A stretch of DNA of 64,000 nt from Bacteroidia bacterium (GCA_030426955.1 JAUHXS010000013.1:1-64000); one strand, 5' to 3'; shown: positions 46,053-55,310, numbered from the stretch's first letter. Program-made: numbers and translations. Notes: generated by a model from the sequence alone, not told the origin.

Positions 46053-46619
46053 CTACAACTTCAAAGGAATATCCTTCATCTTATTGCCTTCTTCTAGCTC
46101 TAGACCCAAAATAGTCACAAACCAGTTGTATCCCATAAATTGTTGAATAACGACTGCTATCTCTACAATTTCACCTTGTGTGTAATGCTCTTTAAGTTTG
46201 TTGATGTCTTCTTGCGTGATAGATTTAGCATCAACCGTTGCTTTTCTGGCGAAACGTAAAGCGACTTGTTCTTTTTCACTGAATGGACTAAAGTCTAAAG
46301 TTTTACAAGCTGCTCCGTCTTCGTCAGTACCTCCTGCAATGGTATATGCATGTGCGTGACTAGAGGCGCAGTAGTTACAGCTATTGGTTGCACTCACCGT
46401 TGTAGCAATTGCTTCTTTCAATGTTCTCGGTAAAAAACCCCGATACATTACACCCTTGCTCCAAAAATCTTCTGCTTCCATCGCTTCTGGTGCTAAACAA
46501 TATGCTCTAGATATATTTGGCATATAGCCCCATCTCTTTTCTGTATCTTCAAATACTTCTCTTGCCTTTCCTGTTAGGTCTTCTTTGTTGGGCAGGTCTA
46601 AATAACTCACTTTGATCAA
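46053..46619 (-). CDS. AhpD-like peroxidase-related protein (carboxymuconolactone decarboxylase family)
   Basis: 188 residues. The redox motif CNYCASSHAHA (CxxCxxxxH) is that of AhpD-like alkylhydroperoxidases; the fold is all helical. The N-terminal part (PNKEDLTGKAREVFEDTEKRWGYMPNISRAY) is that of the peroxidase-related subgroup. It may reduce peroxides with lipoyl-type donors. It lies after a second AhpD-like gene on the same strand, separated by 47 bases that hold a perfect palindrome. Confidence 0.88.
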   Translation of the reverse strand: MIKVSYLDLPNKEDLTGKAREVFEDTEKRWGYMPNISRAYCLAPEAMEAEDFWSKGVMYRGFLPRTLKEAIATTVSATNSCNYCASSHAHAYTIAGGTDEDGAACKTLDFSPFSEKEQVALRFARKATVDAKSITQEDINKLKEHYTQGEIVEIAVVIQQFMGYNWFVTILGLELEEGNKMKDIPLKL

Positions 46620-46648
46620 TTTAAAATTATAAATTCAAAACCTTGAAT

Positions 46649-46672
46649 TCTTAATCGGTTAACCGATTAAGA
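46649..46672. promoter_or_regulatory. Perfect 24-bp palindrome, operator-like (TTAATCGGTTAACCGATTAA core)
   Basis: The 24 bases are a perfect inverted repeat with no loop; a second short arm (AATTC / GAATT) extends it across a two-base bulge. It covers the stop codon of the upstream AhpD-like gene and precedes the downstream one by 30 bases. A perfect palindrome around CGGTTAACCG suggests a binding site of a dimeric regulator (LacI-like half-sites), or a hairpin between the two coding regions. Confidence 0.55.
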
Positions 46673-47215
46673 GAATTTTTGATGGAAGTAGCTTCCTTCT
46701 GCTGTTAGTTTTGCTCTCTCATCATATTTGTCTTTCCCTTCTGGCCATTCAACAGTTGCTAAGCCGTCTACATATTTGTTGTACATACAAAAAGCCGCAG
46801 CAATTAGTACAGTATCGTGAATCTCTTTATCCGTTGCCCCTGCGTTTTTTGCCCTTTCTACATCTTTTGTTAAAACTCTTCTTGCATCTTGTTGTACCTT
46901 ACCTGCAATATTTAAAAACGCTTTTAATTTTTCTGTAATTGGCGCCGATTCAAAGTCTTCTTTTACTGCGTCCACGATCGCTTCATCTCCCTCGTTGAGG
47001 TATTTTACCATTGCAGCATGTGTATTCATGCAGAATTGACACTCATTGAGATACGAAACATAGGTTGCTACTATTTCCCGGTCTCTATCTGAGTACCCTT
47101 CATGTCCTCTTAGCAAAACTTCAGCGATTGCGTTGAGTGGCTCTGCCGTCTCAGGGCTAAAATCAAATAGACTAACTATTCCTGCCAGATTTTCTGATAC
47201 TTTAATATGAGGCAT
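46667..47215 (-). CDS. AhpD-like carboxymuconolactone decarboxylase family protein
   Basis: 182 residues. The redox motif CQFCMNTHAAMV (CxxCxxxxH) and the flanking helices (SDRDREIVATYVSYLNE, TEKLKAFLNIAGKVQ) match the AhpD-like family. It is the first gene of the pair; the second copy is diverged, so this is not a recent duplication. Possible antioxidant function. Confidence 0.88.
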   Translation of the reverse strand: MPHIKVSENLAGIVSLFDFSPETAEPLNAIAEVLLRGHEGYSDRDREIVATYVSYLNECQFCMNTHAAMVKYLNEGDEAIVDAVKEDFESAPITEKLKAFLNIAGKVQQDARRVLTKDVERAKNAGATDKEIHDTVLIAAAFCMYNKYVDGLATVEWPEGKDKYDERAKLTAEGSYFHQKFS

Positions 47216-47269
47216 TGGCTTGATTTAAGATTTGAAGATTGTAAAATTACAAATTAATCGCAATGTTGA

Positions 47270-47905
47270 CTAATTACAGATTGCATATACTAGCATGTAG
47301 TCATTGAATTTTTCGTAATTCAGGGAACAGCTCAATCCATAATTGGCAATTCCTCCTTTAAAGCTTCCCGAATTATTATAATCAATCGGGTCAACTTGAA
47401 TATGATCTTTAAAGCTTACTCCAGGCTGCCCACAAACTTTAAACATGGCTTCTTTTGCGCCCCAATGTACATGGTAGGTTTCCATTCTTGAAACTTTATT
47501 GATTTTATTTAGCTCGTTGTCTGGAATAAACTTATGTGCAATTCGGTTGATTTTGGGATCTATTTTTTCAATGTCAATACCCACATCTTGCCTTTCACTT
47601 AGTATTACTCCTGCATAGTCTAAAGAATGGCTAATAGAAACGTTATACGGAAAGTTCTGCAACTTAGGCTTACCATTGGCTTCAAAAGTCATTTCAATAA
47701 ACTCTTCTGTATTGATAAGTGTTCTGATTAATACTCTGCTGGCCAGCCAGTGTAAATATCTTTTAGGGCTTTTTAGCTGATCTACTTTTGCCTGTTCTTC
47801 ATCATCAAGTTGCAGACGAGATAAAAAGAAATCTGCATCTTCCTTAATGTGCCACAAACCTAGCTTTGTTTGTTCATCAATGTCTATCGTCTTACTGAGT
47901 GGCAT
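47270..47905 (-). CDS. 4'-phosphopantetheinyl transferase
   Basis: 211 residues from the ATG at 47905; an open frame reaches 47977 but its first 24 residues look like untranslated leader. Sfp-type motifs are present: VGIDIEKIDP (Mg-binding Asp/Glu) and HWGAKEAMFKVCG (WxxKEA). It transfers the phosphopantetheine arm of CoA to acyl-carrier proteins. The 211-residue size is that of the AcpS-2/Sfp group. It diverges from the dCTP deaminase gene. Confidence 0.9.
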   Translation of the reverse strand: MPLSKTIDIDEQTKLGLWHIKEDADFFLSRLQLDDEEQAKVDQLKSPKRYLHWLASRVLIRTLINTEEFIEMTFEANGKPKLQNFPYNVSISHSLDYAGVILSERQDVGIDIEKIDPKINRIAHKFIPDNELNKINKVSRMETYHVHWGAKEAMFKVCGQPGVSFKDHIQVDPIDYNNSGSFKGGIANYGLSCSLNYEKFNDYMLVYAICN

Positions 47906-48026
47906 ATACTGAATATAATAAATTATAACGTGAATTTTTAGAAAATATGATGTGCAATATTGCAAAATTAACAGCACGTTAATAAGTTATAAATATCATC
48001 TAGTAAGTTATGTTTACTTTAGATGT

Positions 48027-48563
48027 ATGATTTTAACGGATAAAAAGATACTTGCTGAAATTGAATCTGGCAGTATCTTAATCGAACCTTTTAGACAAGA
48101 ATGTCTTGGTACTAACTCCTACGATGTTCACCTAGGAAGGTATTTGGCAGTTTACAAAGATCGGGTATTGGATGCCAAAAAGCATAATGAAATAGAAGAG
48201 ATAAAGATTCCAGATGATGGATATGTATTGTATCCCAATACACTATATCTCGGTGTTACAGAAGAATATACAGAGACACACAACCATGTTCCTTTTTTAG
48301 AGGGGAAATCCAGTATTGGTAGGTTAGGGATAGATATTCATGCCACAGCTGGGAAAGGAGATGTAGGATATTGCAATACTTGGACTTTAGAAATATCTTG
48401 TGCACAGCCCGTTAAGGTTTACGCTGGTATGCCCATTGGACAGCTCATTTACTTTGCTGTTGAGGGAGATATTGATAATTATTATAACAAAAAGCAAAAC
48501 GCCAAGTACATCAATAGGACGGTAAAGCCTATTGAATCTATGATGTGGAAGAACAATTTTTAA
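48027..48563 (+). CDS. dcd: dCTP deaminase
   Basis: 178 residues from the ATG at 48027 (MILTDKKILAEIESGSI), the typical start and length; the open frame extends upstream but without family similarity. The trimeric dUTPase-like fold has the active-site block EGKSSIGRLGIDIHATAGKGDVGY (catalytic Glu region) and YAGMPIGQLIYF. It deaminates dCTP to dUTP in the supply of dTMP. First gene of a three-gene cluster. Confidence 0.92.
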   Translation: MILTDKKILAEIESGSILIEPFRQECLGTNSYDVHLGRYLAVYKDRVLDAKKHNEIEEIKIPDDGYVLYPNTLYLGVTEEYTETHNHVPFLEGKSSIGRLGIDIHATAGKGDVGYCNTWTLEISCAQPVKVYAGMPIGQLIYFAVEGDIDNYYNKKQNAKYINRTVKPIESMMWKNNF

Positions 48564-48565
48564 CT

Positions 48566-49126
48566 ATGAGAATTATTGGAATTACAGGAACACTAGGAGC
48601 TGGGAAAGGCACGATCGTGGACTACTTAGTAAAGCATGAAGGGTTCGAACACTTTTCTGTACGAGGTTATCTGACTGAAGAAATTAACAAAAGGGGGATA
48701 CCTGTTAATAGAGATAGCATGGTTGCCTTAGGCAATGAGCTAAGAGCACAAAATAGTCCAAGCTTTATTGTGGAGCAGTTATTTGAGCAAGCTTCTAAAT
48801 CCGGAGCAGATTGCATCATAGAGAGTATTAGAACTATTGGAGAGGTTCAAGCTTTAAAAAGGAAAGGGGGCTTTTGGTTATTCGCTGTGGATGCAGATCC
48901 AAGAACACGATATGAAAGAGTTATTGAACGTTCTAGTGAAACAGATCATGTTTCTTTTGAAAAATTTTGGGCAGATGAAGCTCGCGAAATGGAATCTAAT
49001 GATCCAAATAAACAAAATTTACTAGGTTGTATAAACCTTGCTGATTATACCATCGAGAATAACGGCAGTTTAGAAGATCTTAATCAAAAGGTAAAAAAAA
49101 TAATCAATGAGCTCAACAGCAACTAA
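48566..49126 (+). CDS. P-loop nucleotide-kinase-like protein
   Basis: 186 residues starting at ATG 48566, two bases after the dcd stop. Walker A is GTLGAGKGT near the N-terminus, followed by a LID-like region with RTRYERVIERSSETDHVSFEKF. It resembles dephospho-CoA kinase and deoxynucleoside-monophosphate kinases, without decisive substrate residues. Between dcd and a dCMP deaminase gene, a role in deoxynucleotide metabolism is a reasonable inference. The stop overlaps the following gene by 20 bases. Confidence 0.8.
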   Translation: MRIIGITGTLGAGKGTIVDYLVKHEGFEHFSVRGYLTEEINKRGIPVNRDSMVALGNELRAQNSPSFIVEQLFEQASKSGADCIIESIRTIGEVQALKRKGGFWLFAVDADPRTRYERVIERSSETDHVSFEKFWADEAREMESNDPNKQNLLGCINLADYTIENNGSLEDLNQKVKKIINELNSN

Positions 49127-49610
49127 GCAGGAAAAATACGTACGCCCAAGTTGGGATGAGTATTTTATGGAAGTAATGGATGCCATTTCCAAGCGTGCTA
49201 CATGTGGCAGGGGTAGAAGTGGTTGTGTAATAGCAAAAGACAGCCAACTTTTAGTAACAGGTTATGTAGGCTCACCCGTGGGACTTCCCCATTGTGATGA
49301 TGTTGGTCATCAAATGAAAAAAATGATTCACGAAGATGATACCATTACCGAGCATTGTGTAAGAACAGTTCATGCAGAGCAAAATGCTATTTGTCAAGCC
49401 GCTAAACAGGGTGTCTCATTAAATGGTGCGACACTTTATTGTAGAATGACTCCATGTAGAGTATGTGCTATGTTGATTATCAACTGTGGTATTAAACGCG
49501 TTGTTTGTGAGCGTAAATATCACGCTGGAGTGGAGTCTGAGCAAATGTTTGAGACTGCAGGGGTAGATTTGGAGTATTTTCATGATGAGCTTCAGCAGTA
49601 CGAGAAGTAA
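49107..49610 (+). CDS. dCMP deaminase family protein (zinc cytidine deaminase fold)
   Basis: 167 residues. Zinc-site motifs: HAEQNAICQAAKQG (His-x-Glu) and MTPCRVCAMLIINCGIKRVV (PCxxC). An additional His/Cys set in HCDDVGHQ and EHCVRTVHAE is typical of the dCMP/ComE-type deaminases. It converts dCMP to dUMP for thymidylate synthesis. It overlaps the kinase-like gene upstream by 20 bases, so the two are translationally coupled. Confidence 0.92.
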   Translation: MSSTATKQEKYVRPSWDEYFMEVMDAISKRATCGRGRSGCVIAKDSQLLVTGYVGSPVGLPHCDDVGHQMKKMIHEDDTITEHCVRTVHAEQNAICQAAKQGVSLNGATLYCRMTPCRVCAMLIINCGIKRVVCERKYHAGVESEQMFETAGVDLEYFHDELQQYEK

Positions 49611-49636
49611 GTGGTGTTGGTTAAACTAAAGGCAAT

Positions 49637-49689
49637 AAAGCGAAGTGTCTTTATAAATGCTCAAGGAATGCCTACACATATTTCGCTTT
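49637..49689. terminator. Possible bidirectional hairpin between convergent genes
   Basis: AAAGCGAA (49637-49644) and TTCGCTTT (49682-49689) can pair, but the loop is long (37 bases) and the T-run weak. It lies between the dCMP deaminase and the convergent AraC-type regulator. Confidence 0.25.
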
Positions 49690-49699
49690 GAGTTTGTAG

Positions 49700-50767
49700 T
49701 TATACTGTCTCTGACGGGAGTATCCCAATACATTCTTTATAGGCATCAGTAAAACGACTTGGGTTTTTATACCCAAATAGTAATGCTACTTCTTTAATGG
49801 GCAATTCTTTTTTTAGGATAATGATTTTGGCTGCCTCCATTTGCTTTTGTCTAAAGTATTGGAATACTGTTGCTCCAAAAGCAAGCTTAAAATTGCTTTT
49901 CAGCTTTGTAGGAGAGAGCCCCACTTCCGCTGCAACCTTTTCAATACCTTCAAAGTTCCCATACAACCCATCTAGCAATATTTTTTCAGCGTGAATCATC
50001 TTTTTCCGGTCTAAGTGAGCAATTTCTATGAGATGGTTACTAGTGTGGTCTTTTTCATACTTGTCTATAAAAAAACCTATGAAGTCAAAAGCAAAATTTT
50101 GCCATTCTTTTTCGGTAGTGCTATTGTCGGTTTTCTTCTGAAATAATTTTTTAGATATTTTCGATATTGTCTTAGCCGTTTTAATTTCTTCATGACCAAT
50201 TATCAACTTTGATTTTGAGTCAAAAAATGATTTTAAAATGCTAGTATCAAATTTTTTAAATTTATTTAGCTTATGGTTCAGCCATTCTTGATCGAAATAC
50301 AATGTCAGGGCAGTTGTTTTATTTCCCTTAAATCTACAATTTGTAATTCCTGCTTTGGGTTTAAATAATACCCAAGAGCTATTGCTATAAGACATCCCAT
50401 CAATTAACCCTTCTTTGTCTTGCATTTCCGTACGAGCAATTTCTAAAAAAAGCAGATAATATTCAGAGGAAAGCTTTTTTTCATTTATTCGCTTGTAAGA
50501 AACATTCTCTTTATATAGTGCATCAGCATGCATATACCATAGCCCTTTTTCTATTTCGTGGTAGTAAACATGGGCCTTGATAAAAGGATTATTAGAGCTA
50601 AACGTTTCATTTTTCTTTGAAAATTTAACGAATGGCATTTTTCTAATACTTGCTATAGTAGACTCTGGAGAATTAGAAAGAATAGGTAACTCATAAAAGC
50701 CATCTTTGTACTTAAACAATGTTTGTTTTACTTTAGAAAACCAGTTGTTTATTGTTTGACTAAACAT
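49700..50767 (-). CDS. AraC-family transcriptional regulator
   Basis: 355 residues. The last 100 residues form two AraC helix-turn-helix units (VAAEVGLSPTKLKSNFKLAFGATVFQYFRQKQM, IKEVALLFGYKNPSRFTDAYKECIGILPSE). The N-terminal 250 residues resemble no sensor domain I can name and are Lys-rich. The gene is not next to an obvious target operon. It is 30 bases from holB on the same strand. Confidence 0.9.
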   Translation of the reverse strand: MFSQTINNWFSKVKQTLFKYKDGFYELPILSNSPESTIASIRKMPFVKFSKKNETFSSNNPFIKAHVYYHEIEKGLWYMHADALYKENVSYKRINEKKLSSEYYLLFLEIARTEMQDKEGLIDGMSYSNSSWVLFKPKAGITNCRFKGNKTTALTLYFDQEWLNHKLNKFKKFDTSILKSFFDSKSKLIIGHEEIKTAKTISKISKKLFQKKTDNSTTEKEWQNFAFDFIGFFIDKYEKDHTSNHLIEIAHLDRKKMIHAEKILLDGLYGNFEGIEKVAAEVGLSPTKLKSNFKLAFGATVFQYFRQKQMEAAKIIILKKELPIKEVALLFGYKNPSRFTDAYKECIGILPSETV

Positions 50768-50796
50768 AAATCTTTTACGTTGTGCATCAATAAAGC

Positions 50797-51912
50797 TTAA
50801 AGCAAAGTGAGTTTGGTTTGAATTGCCAAATTCATAAACAGTATCCTGGAATTAGCATTTCGTTCAATATGATAATGTGACTGGTCAAATAGTTTCGATA
50901 CTTTTTTGAGGCTATCGACGGTGACTTTGCTTTGTAATTTCTGCATCAATATTAATTCATTATCAGTACAGTTGGGCTGATGTTGACTATTCGTTGAGAC
51001 AAACAATAATAGTTCCCTAAAAAAGCTTAATCCATATAACAAAAAATCTTTTTGCTCTTCTTTTGGTTGATGTGATATTGTCTCCATATCTTGAAAAATG
51101 TTATCAGGTCTATTGTTTAGGCTATTTGCTAACCATTGGCTAAAAGTAGCTTTTGCAACCTCCTTATTTAGAAGTGCTTTTGCTTTATTCCAATTTCCAT
51201 TAGCAAGCCTTACAATGCTCGACATCTGGCCATCATCTTGCACGCCATGATCTTTCAAAGCAACGCTCAAGTCTTCATCATTTAGTCGCGGAACCTTTAC
51301 TATTTGCGTTCGAGATACAATAGTATTTAATATTTTATCAGCATCTTCAGCAACAAATAAAAACAATGTATTGTTCGGAGGTTCCTCAATCAGCTTTAAT
51401 AAAGCGTTCCCCTCTTTTCCTAAAAACTCTGGCAACCACATGATTAAAATTTTAAATTCTGACTCATACGATTTCATATTCAGCTTATGAATAATATCAT
51501 GACATTCGCTAATTGGTATATTTCCCTGTTTATTGTCTGCCTCTATTGATGAAAGCCAACCTTGATAAGTGGGATACCCTTTACTCTCATTGATAAAATT
51601 TCTCCAAGGCTCAATAAAATCAGTACACTTAGGTTTTCCAGAGCCAGACTTTACATTAATGATAGGATAAGAAAAATGTAAATCGGGGTGAATCAGTTTC
51701 TGAATTCGCTTGCAGGAAGAACATTCACCACAAGAATCATCTTGTTGTTTATTTTCACACATGATGAACTGAGCAAAGGCTAAAGCTACGGCTAGCTTTC
51801 CATTTCCTTCATTCCCCAAAAACATCTGAGCATGACTAATTCTATTATCAATAACAGACTGAATCAGTTTTTGCTTGAGCTCCCCTTGACCTATTACTTC
51901 GCTAAACTTCAT
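50797..51912 (-). CDS. holB: DNA polymerase III delta' subunit
   Basis: 371 residues. Clamp-loader ATPase-like fold: GQGELKQKLIQSVIDNRISHAQMFLGNEGNGK, the zinc finger CGECSSCKRI, and IEEPPNNTLFLFVAEDADKILNTIVSRTQIV. The Walker A is altered (GNEGNGK), as usual for delta'. It assembles the sliding clamp loader. It follows the CocE-type gene by 8 bases but belongs to replication. Confidence 0.9.
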   Translation of the reverse strand: MKFSEVIGQGELKQKLIQSVIDNRISHAQMFLGNEGNGKLAVALAFAQFIMCENKQQDDSCGECSSCKRIQKLIHPDLHFSYPIINVKSGSGKPKCTDFIEPWRNFINESKGYPTYQGWLSSIEADNKQGNIPISECHDIIHKLNMKSYESEFKILIMWLPEFLGKEGNALLKLIEEPPNNTLFLFVAEDADKILNTIVSRTQIVKVPRLNDEDLSVALKDHGVQDDGQMSSIVRLANGNWNKAKALLNKEVAKATFSQWLANSLNNRPDNIFQDMETISHQPKEEQKDFLLYGLSFFRELLLFVSTNSQHQPNCTDNELILMQKLQSKVTVDSLKKVSKLFDQSHYHIERNANSRILFMNLAIQTKLTLL

Positions 51913-51920
51913 GTGAAAAA

Positions 51921-54776
51921 CTAGTACTTAATTAGCTTCTTAACAGTTTGTTTATCAGATTTACTGTCCCTTATATGGAATATGTAATATCCACTTTCCC
52001 AATCTTCAATATTAATGGTTGCAACACTTTTCACATTAGCCTGATATATCTTTTGCCCAATGCTATTAAAGACATGAAGCTTATAGTCAGAGTATTCTTT
52101 TACAACAAGCGTAACTTCATACTTTGCTGGATTTGGTATCAAATTGAAGTCTAGATCAAGGTTTAAGTTTGGCACATAAACATTATTTGTAATATCTCCC
52201 TTGTAAACTGGAAGTTCAATACTTGAAGGATACATATCAGAAAACTGAATGCTTTGTGTTGCCCTTCTTGGAGAAAGAACATTACCACCAAAAATATATG
52301 TTTGAGCATCGTTAGGTTGTCTCCTGAAAAATTCTCCATCCTCAATTGGGAGATTAGGATTAGACTGATACCTTGGGTAGTTACCGCTAGAAATCATGAT
52401 TTTCATTTTGTGCCCCGTACCAAAGACATACCCCACTGGCATCATCTTAAAAGTGTATTCATAAATAGAATCAGAATGAATATTGGTAAAAGGAATATTT
52501 GGATCCTCCTGATCAACGGCTAATTGCTTCGCATAATTTCTAGCTCTAGCATTTACGGCTCCCTCTACAACAAAATAGGTGCTACCATCAGGATATTCGT
52601 CTAAAATTTTGATAAAAAAATCGGTATCTGTCAACGATGTATCTGATCCCTCGGGAGTTGAGCTTGCATATATTGTAGCTTTAGGAAACCCAGCAATGGC
52701 TAGTGGCTCTGTAAACATCTCGCTTTCAAAAATGATTGATCCACTATGATCTAAAGAAACGGCTGATAATTCAGGATCGGATAAATCCATTTGCCCTTGA
52801 CTCCTTCGGCTACTCGACGGGGTATTCACCAACATATTTGCTCCCCCAACGGTCATGACAGGATCATCCGGATCGTGAATATATGAATGGTTGCCTTCGT
52901 TTGAAGTTGGAACAGTTTTGTTAAAACTACTATCTCCATGCAGGTACCACTTTTGATGTTGAATGTCTGTCTTAAAAGGAAATGAATCTGTTGCAAGCCA
53001 AAAGTTTCCTATGCTCTCACTTCCCGAAACACCATCATCGATCGGACCAACCATATACAAACGAACATTTGGAACTTGGGTAAAGTCTTTATTTAGAGAG
53101 CTTGGTATATCACCACTTGTTGAGATGATCGGCTCATCTAAAGGGTCTACATCTATTTCCTCATTGCTTTGACTTCCATTAAAATCTACTTCAAAAGGAA
53201 AAGATTTTAAGCCCGATTGCGCAGTTAAGTACTTGGCAAAGTCTGTATAAGTAATGATATAATCTTTTGAGGGAACTCTCACGTCAACACCAGAACCTAG
53301 GTTTTGCCATTTATTGCTTTCAGGGATAATCACCTTAGGTTCTCCCACATTAAGATCATCATTATAGTTCAAAGTGTATCTGAACCAACTTAGGAATTCT
53401 GAACTTAAGATAGATGACAAACTGCTATCAGCTATTGAAAAATTATCAAAATCATTAAAATTGAGCCCAATAAACTCATAAATATTATCTGGATAGGTGA
53501 TATCCCCAGTTGTGTTTTGCCCGATGGTTTGATGCGCCCAAGGACCTATGATCAATTTTTGTTTTGATTGGTTATTGTAGGTCGAGGATAAATTGTCCAT
53601 CATACTATTATACGTGGCAATCTGCCCATCAATAAAAATATCCCACCATCCAGTTAGATGGTAAGCAGGAACTTCCATATTGGAATAACGACTAAGTGTA
53701 CCTAATGAATCCCCATCCCCATTAGCATCGACTGGTGCAAAACTTGCATCCATGTCTGATCTGGTAATTGAGTTTGGGTAAGACGCCGTTATGTTGCCAT
53801 CATGCTGAATGGTTGTAAAATGATCAACACATAATTCCCCCACAGTCTGCTTATTAGTTTGATTATAATCACTGGAGCTATGCAAGTCGTTATGAATGTT
53901 TGTATCTGTCGCATTTAAGCCATCATCCAAATCATTCAGTTGACCCATGAGCCAACCTCTAACGAGAGATTCTCTAAAAACGCCATTATTGTAGGCAGTA
54001 TATAGGTAATGCTCATTAGTACCTACAACTGGCATAATAGATTTTAAACCTGGCTGTGTAGGATCGACCTTGCCTGCTGCTGCTAATTGATATTGCGAGT
54101 TTGCTAAAGCAGACAGTCCTGTCATACCAACCGAACCGTTACAAATAGTAAATGTCTCTTCATCTCCGTCACCATCAATGTCGTAGTTGCGTTGTGCCTG
54201 ATTAACCAAATACTGCAGGCTCTCATAACCATCTTTATGCCTATTCCCATTACTTTCGTCTGATAGATCAGTTACATCTAATGTGTGTTTTATATCAGGA
54301 TGATATGCATTTTTACCCCATGCATCGCTATACATTGGTAAGTAAACTCCCTCTGAGGCATATCTTCCCCGCATATCTTGTACCGCCATTCCATAGCCCA
54401 TGAAAGAAATTAAGCTACTTAGCCCTTCATCTGTCCCTTTGTCATATGGCGTCCTGATGAAAATAAATGGTAGTTGATATGGATTAGGATTTGTACCACC
54501 ATTTAAAGAGTCATAAATAATGTATTGCGTTCCCTTGGGAATAAGTTCTACCGTTTTTTCCCCTAAGAAAGGGACATCAATACTTACTAGCAGACAGTCT
54601 TGAGTTATTGGGAGATAAACATCTGTTTTTAGAATAGTACTATCATCCATGTAAAATGAATAGGTCTCTTTTGTTGAAAACTCCGTAAAGTCATCTAATT
54701 GTCCGTTGTTATTTTGGGAAAAAATAGAAAAGCAGAAAAAAAATAATAATAAAGTAACTATTGGTGTTTCTTTCAT
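51921..54776 (-). CDS. CocE/NonD (S15-type) hydrolase exported by T9SS
   Basis: 951 residues from the ATG at 54776, which gives a signal peptide (ending FCFSIFSQ); an upstream in-frame ATG at 54824 lacks one. The alpha/beta-hydrolase catalytic part has FIRTPYDKG, AVQDMRGRYASEG, and a nucleophile region GMTGLSALANSQ with Ser222. The canonical G-x-S-Y-x-G is altered to GLSALA. A jelly-roll domain follows (about 560-860). The C-terminus is a type A sorting domain (NLIPNPAKYEVTL, VFNSIGQKIYQ, SGYYIFHI). Substrates of the family are acyl esters, beta-lactam side chains or X-Pro peptides. Confidence 0.85.
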   Translation of the reverse strand: MKETPIVTLLLFFFCFSIFSQNNNGQLDDFTEFSTKETYSFYMDDSTILKTDVYLPITQDCLLVSIDVPFLGEKTVELIPKGTQYIIYDSLNGGTNPNPYQLPFIFIRTPYDKGTDEGLSSLISFMGYGMAVQDMRGRYASEGVYLPMYSDAWGKNAYHPDIKHTLDVTDLSDESNGNRHKDGYESLQYLVNQAQRNYDIDGDGDEETFTICNGSVGMTGLSALANSQYQLAAAGKVDPTQPGLKSIMPVVGTNEHYLYTAYNNGVFRESLVRGWLMGQLNDLDDGLNATDTNIHNDLHSSSDYNQTNKQTVGELCVDHFTTIQHDGNITASYPNSITRSDMDASFAPVDANGDGDSLGTLSRYSNMEVPAYHLTGWWDIFIDGQIATYNSMMDNLSSTYNNQSKQKLIIGPWAHQTIGQNTTGDITYPDNIYEFIGLNFNDFDNFSIADSSLSSILSSEFLSWFRYTLNYNDDLNVGEPKVIIPESNKWQNLGSGVDVRVPSKDYIITYTDFAKYLTAQSGLKSFPFEVDFNGSQSNEEIDVDPLDEPIISTSGDIPSSLNKDFTQVPNVRLYMVGPIDDGVSGSESIGNFWLATDSFPFKTDIQHQKWYLHGDSSFNKTVPTSNEGNHSYIHDPDDPVMTVGGANMLVNTPSSSRRSQGQMDLSDPELSAVSLDHSGSIIFESEMFTEPLAIAGFPKATIYASSTPEGSDTSLTDTDFFIKILDEYPDGSTYFVVEGAVNARARNYAKQLAVDQEDPNIPFTNIHSDSIYEYTFKMMPVGYVFGTGHKMKIMISSGNYPRYQSNPNLPIEDGEFFRRQPNDAQTYIFGGNVLSPRRATQSIQFSDMYPSSIELPVYKGDITNNVYVPNLNLDLDFNLIPNPAKYEVTLVVKEYSDYKLHVFNSIGQKIYQANVKSVATINIEDWESGYYIFHIRDSKSDKQTVKKLIKY

Positions 54777-54852
54777 AAGAAGTGTCTCTATTCCAATGAT
54801 ACGTATAATTTTATTAACTTTCAAGGATTAGATTAAGTTCAATTTTACCGAT

Positions 54853-55290
54853 ATGTCAACAAAAGTTGCTGTTTTCAGAAAAACGAGATTCAACGCTGCG
54901 CACAGGTTATACAATCCAAATTGGAGTGAGGGAAAGAACAATGAAGTATTTGGTCTATGCAATAATCCAAGCTTTCACGGGCACAATTATGAGCTTATTG
55001 TAAAGGTAGTAGGTAAAGTAGATGCTGAAACAGGGTATGTGATTGATATTAAACTTCTAAAAGAAATTATACAAGAGGAAATCATTGAGCGCTTTGACCA
55101 TAAAAACCTAAACCTTGATACGAAAGAATTCAAAAGCCTTAATCCAACAGTTGAGAACATTGCAGTAGTAATTTGGAACTTACTACGGAAGAAATTAGAT
55201 AAGAAATACGACCTACAAATCAAGCTGTATGAAACAGAGCGAAATTTTGTGGAATATCCAGTTCTTTCAGGTAGTTCAAATGCCTATTAG
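54853..55290 (+). CDS. 6-carboxytetrahydropterin synthase / 6-pyruvoyltetrahydropterin synthase family
   Basis: 145 residues. Zinc His ligands in FNAAHRL and FHGHNYEL; the catalytic Cys is in FGLCNNPSFHGHN. Other blocks: YVIDIKLLKEII, FDHKNLN, PTVENIAVVIWN. QueD makes a queuosine precursor; the same family makes tetrahydrobiopterin. Without queC/queE nearby the exact branch is open. It diverges from the CocE gene and is convergent with an acyltransferase gene. Confidence 0.88.
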   Translation: MSTKVAVFRKTRFNAAHRLYNPNWSEGKNNEVFGLCNNPSFHGHNYELIVKVVGKVDAETGYVIDIKLLKEIIQEEIIERFDHKNLNLDTKEFKSLNPTVENIAVVIWNLLRKKLDKKYDLQIKLYETERNFVEYPVLSGSSNAY

Positions 55291-55310
55291 TCCAAGGGCA
55301 ATACAAAAAA

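Noticed and set aside
47953-47964. TGCAATATTGCA palindrome before dcd
   Set aside because: Twelve AT-rich bases are expected by chance in a region of this size.
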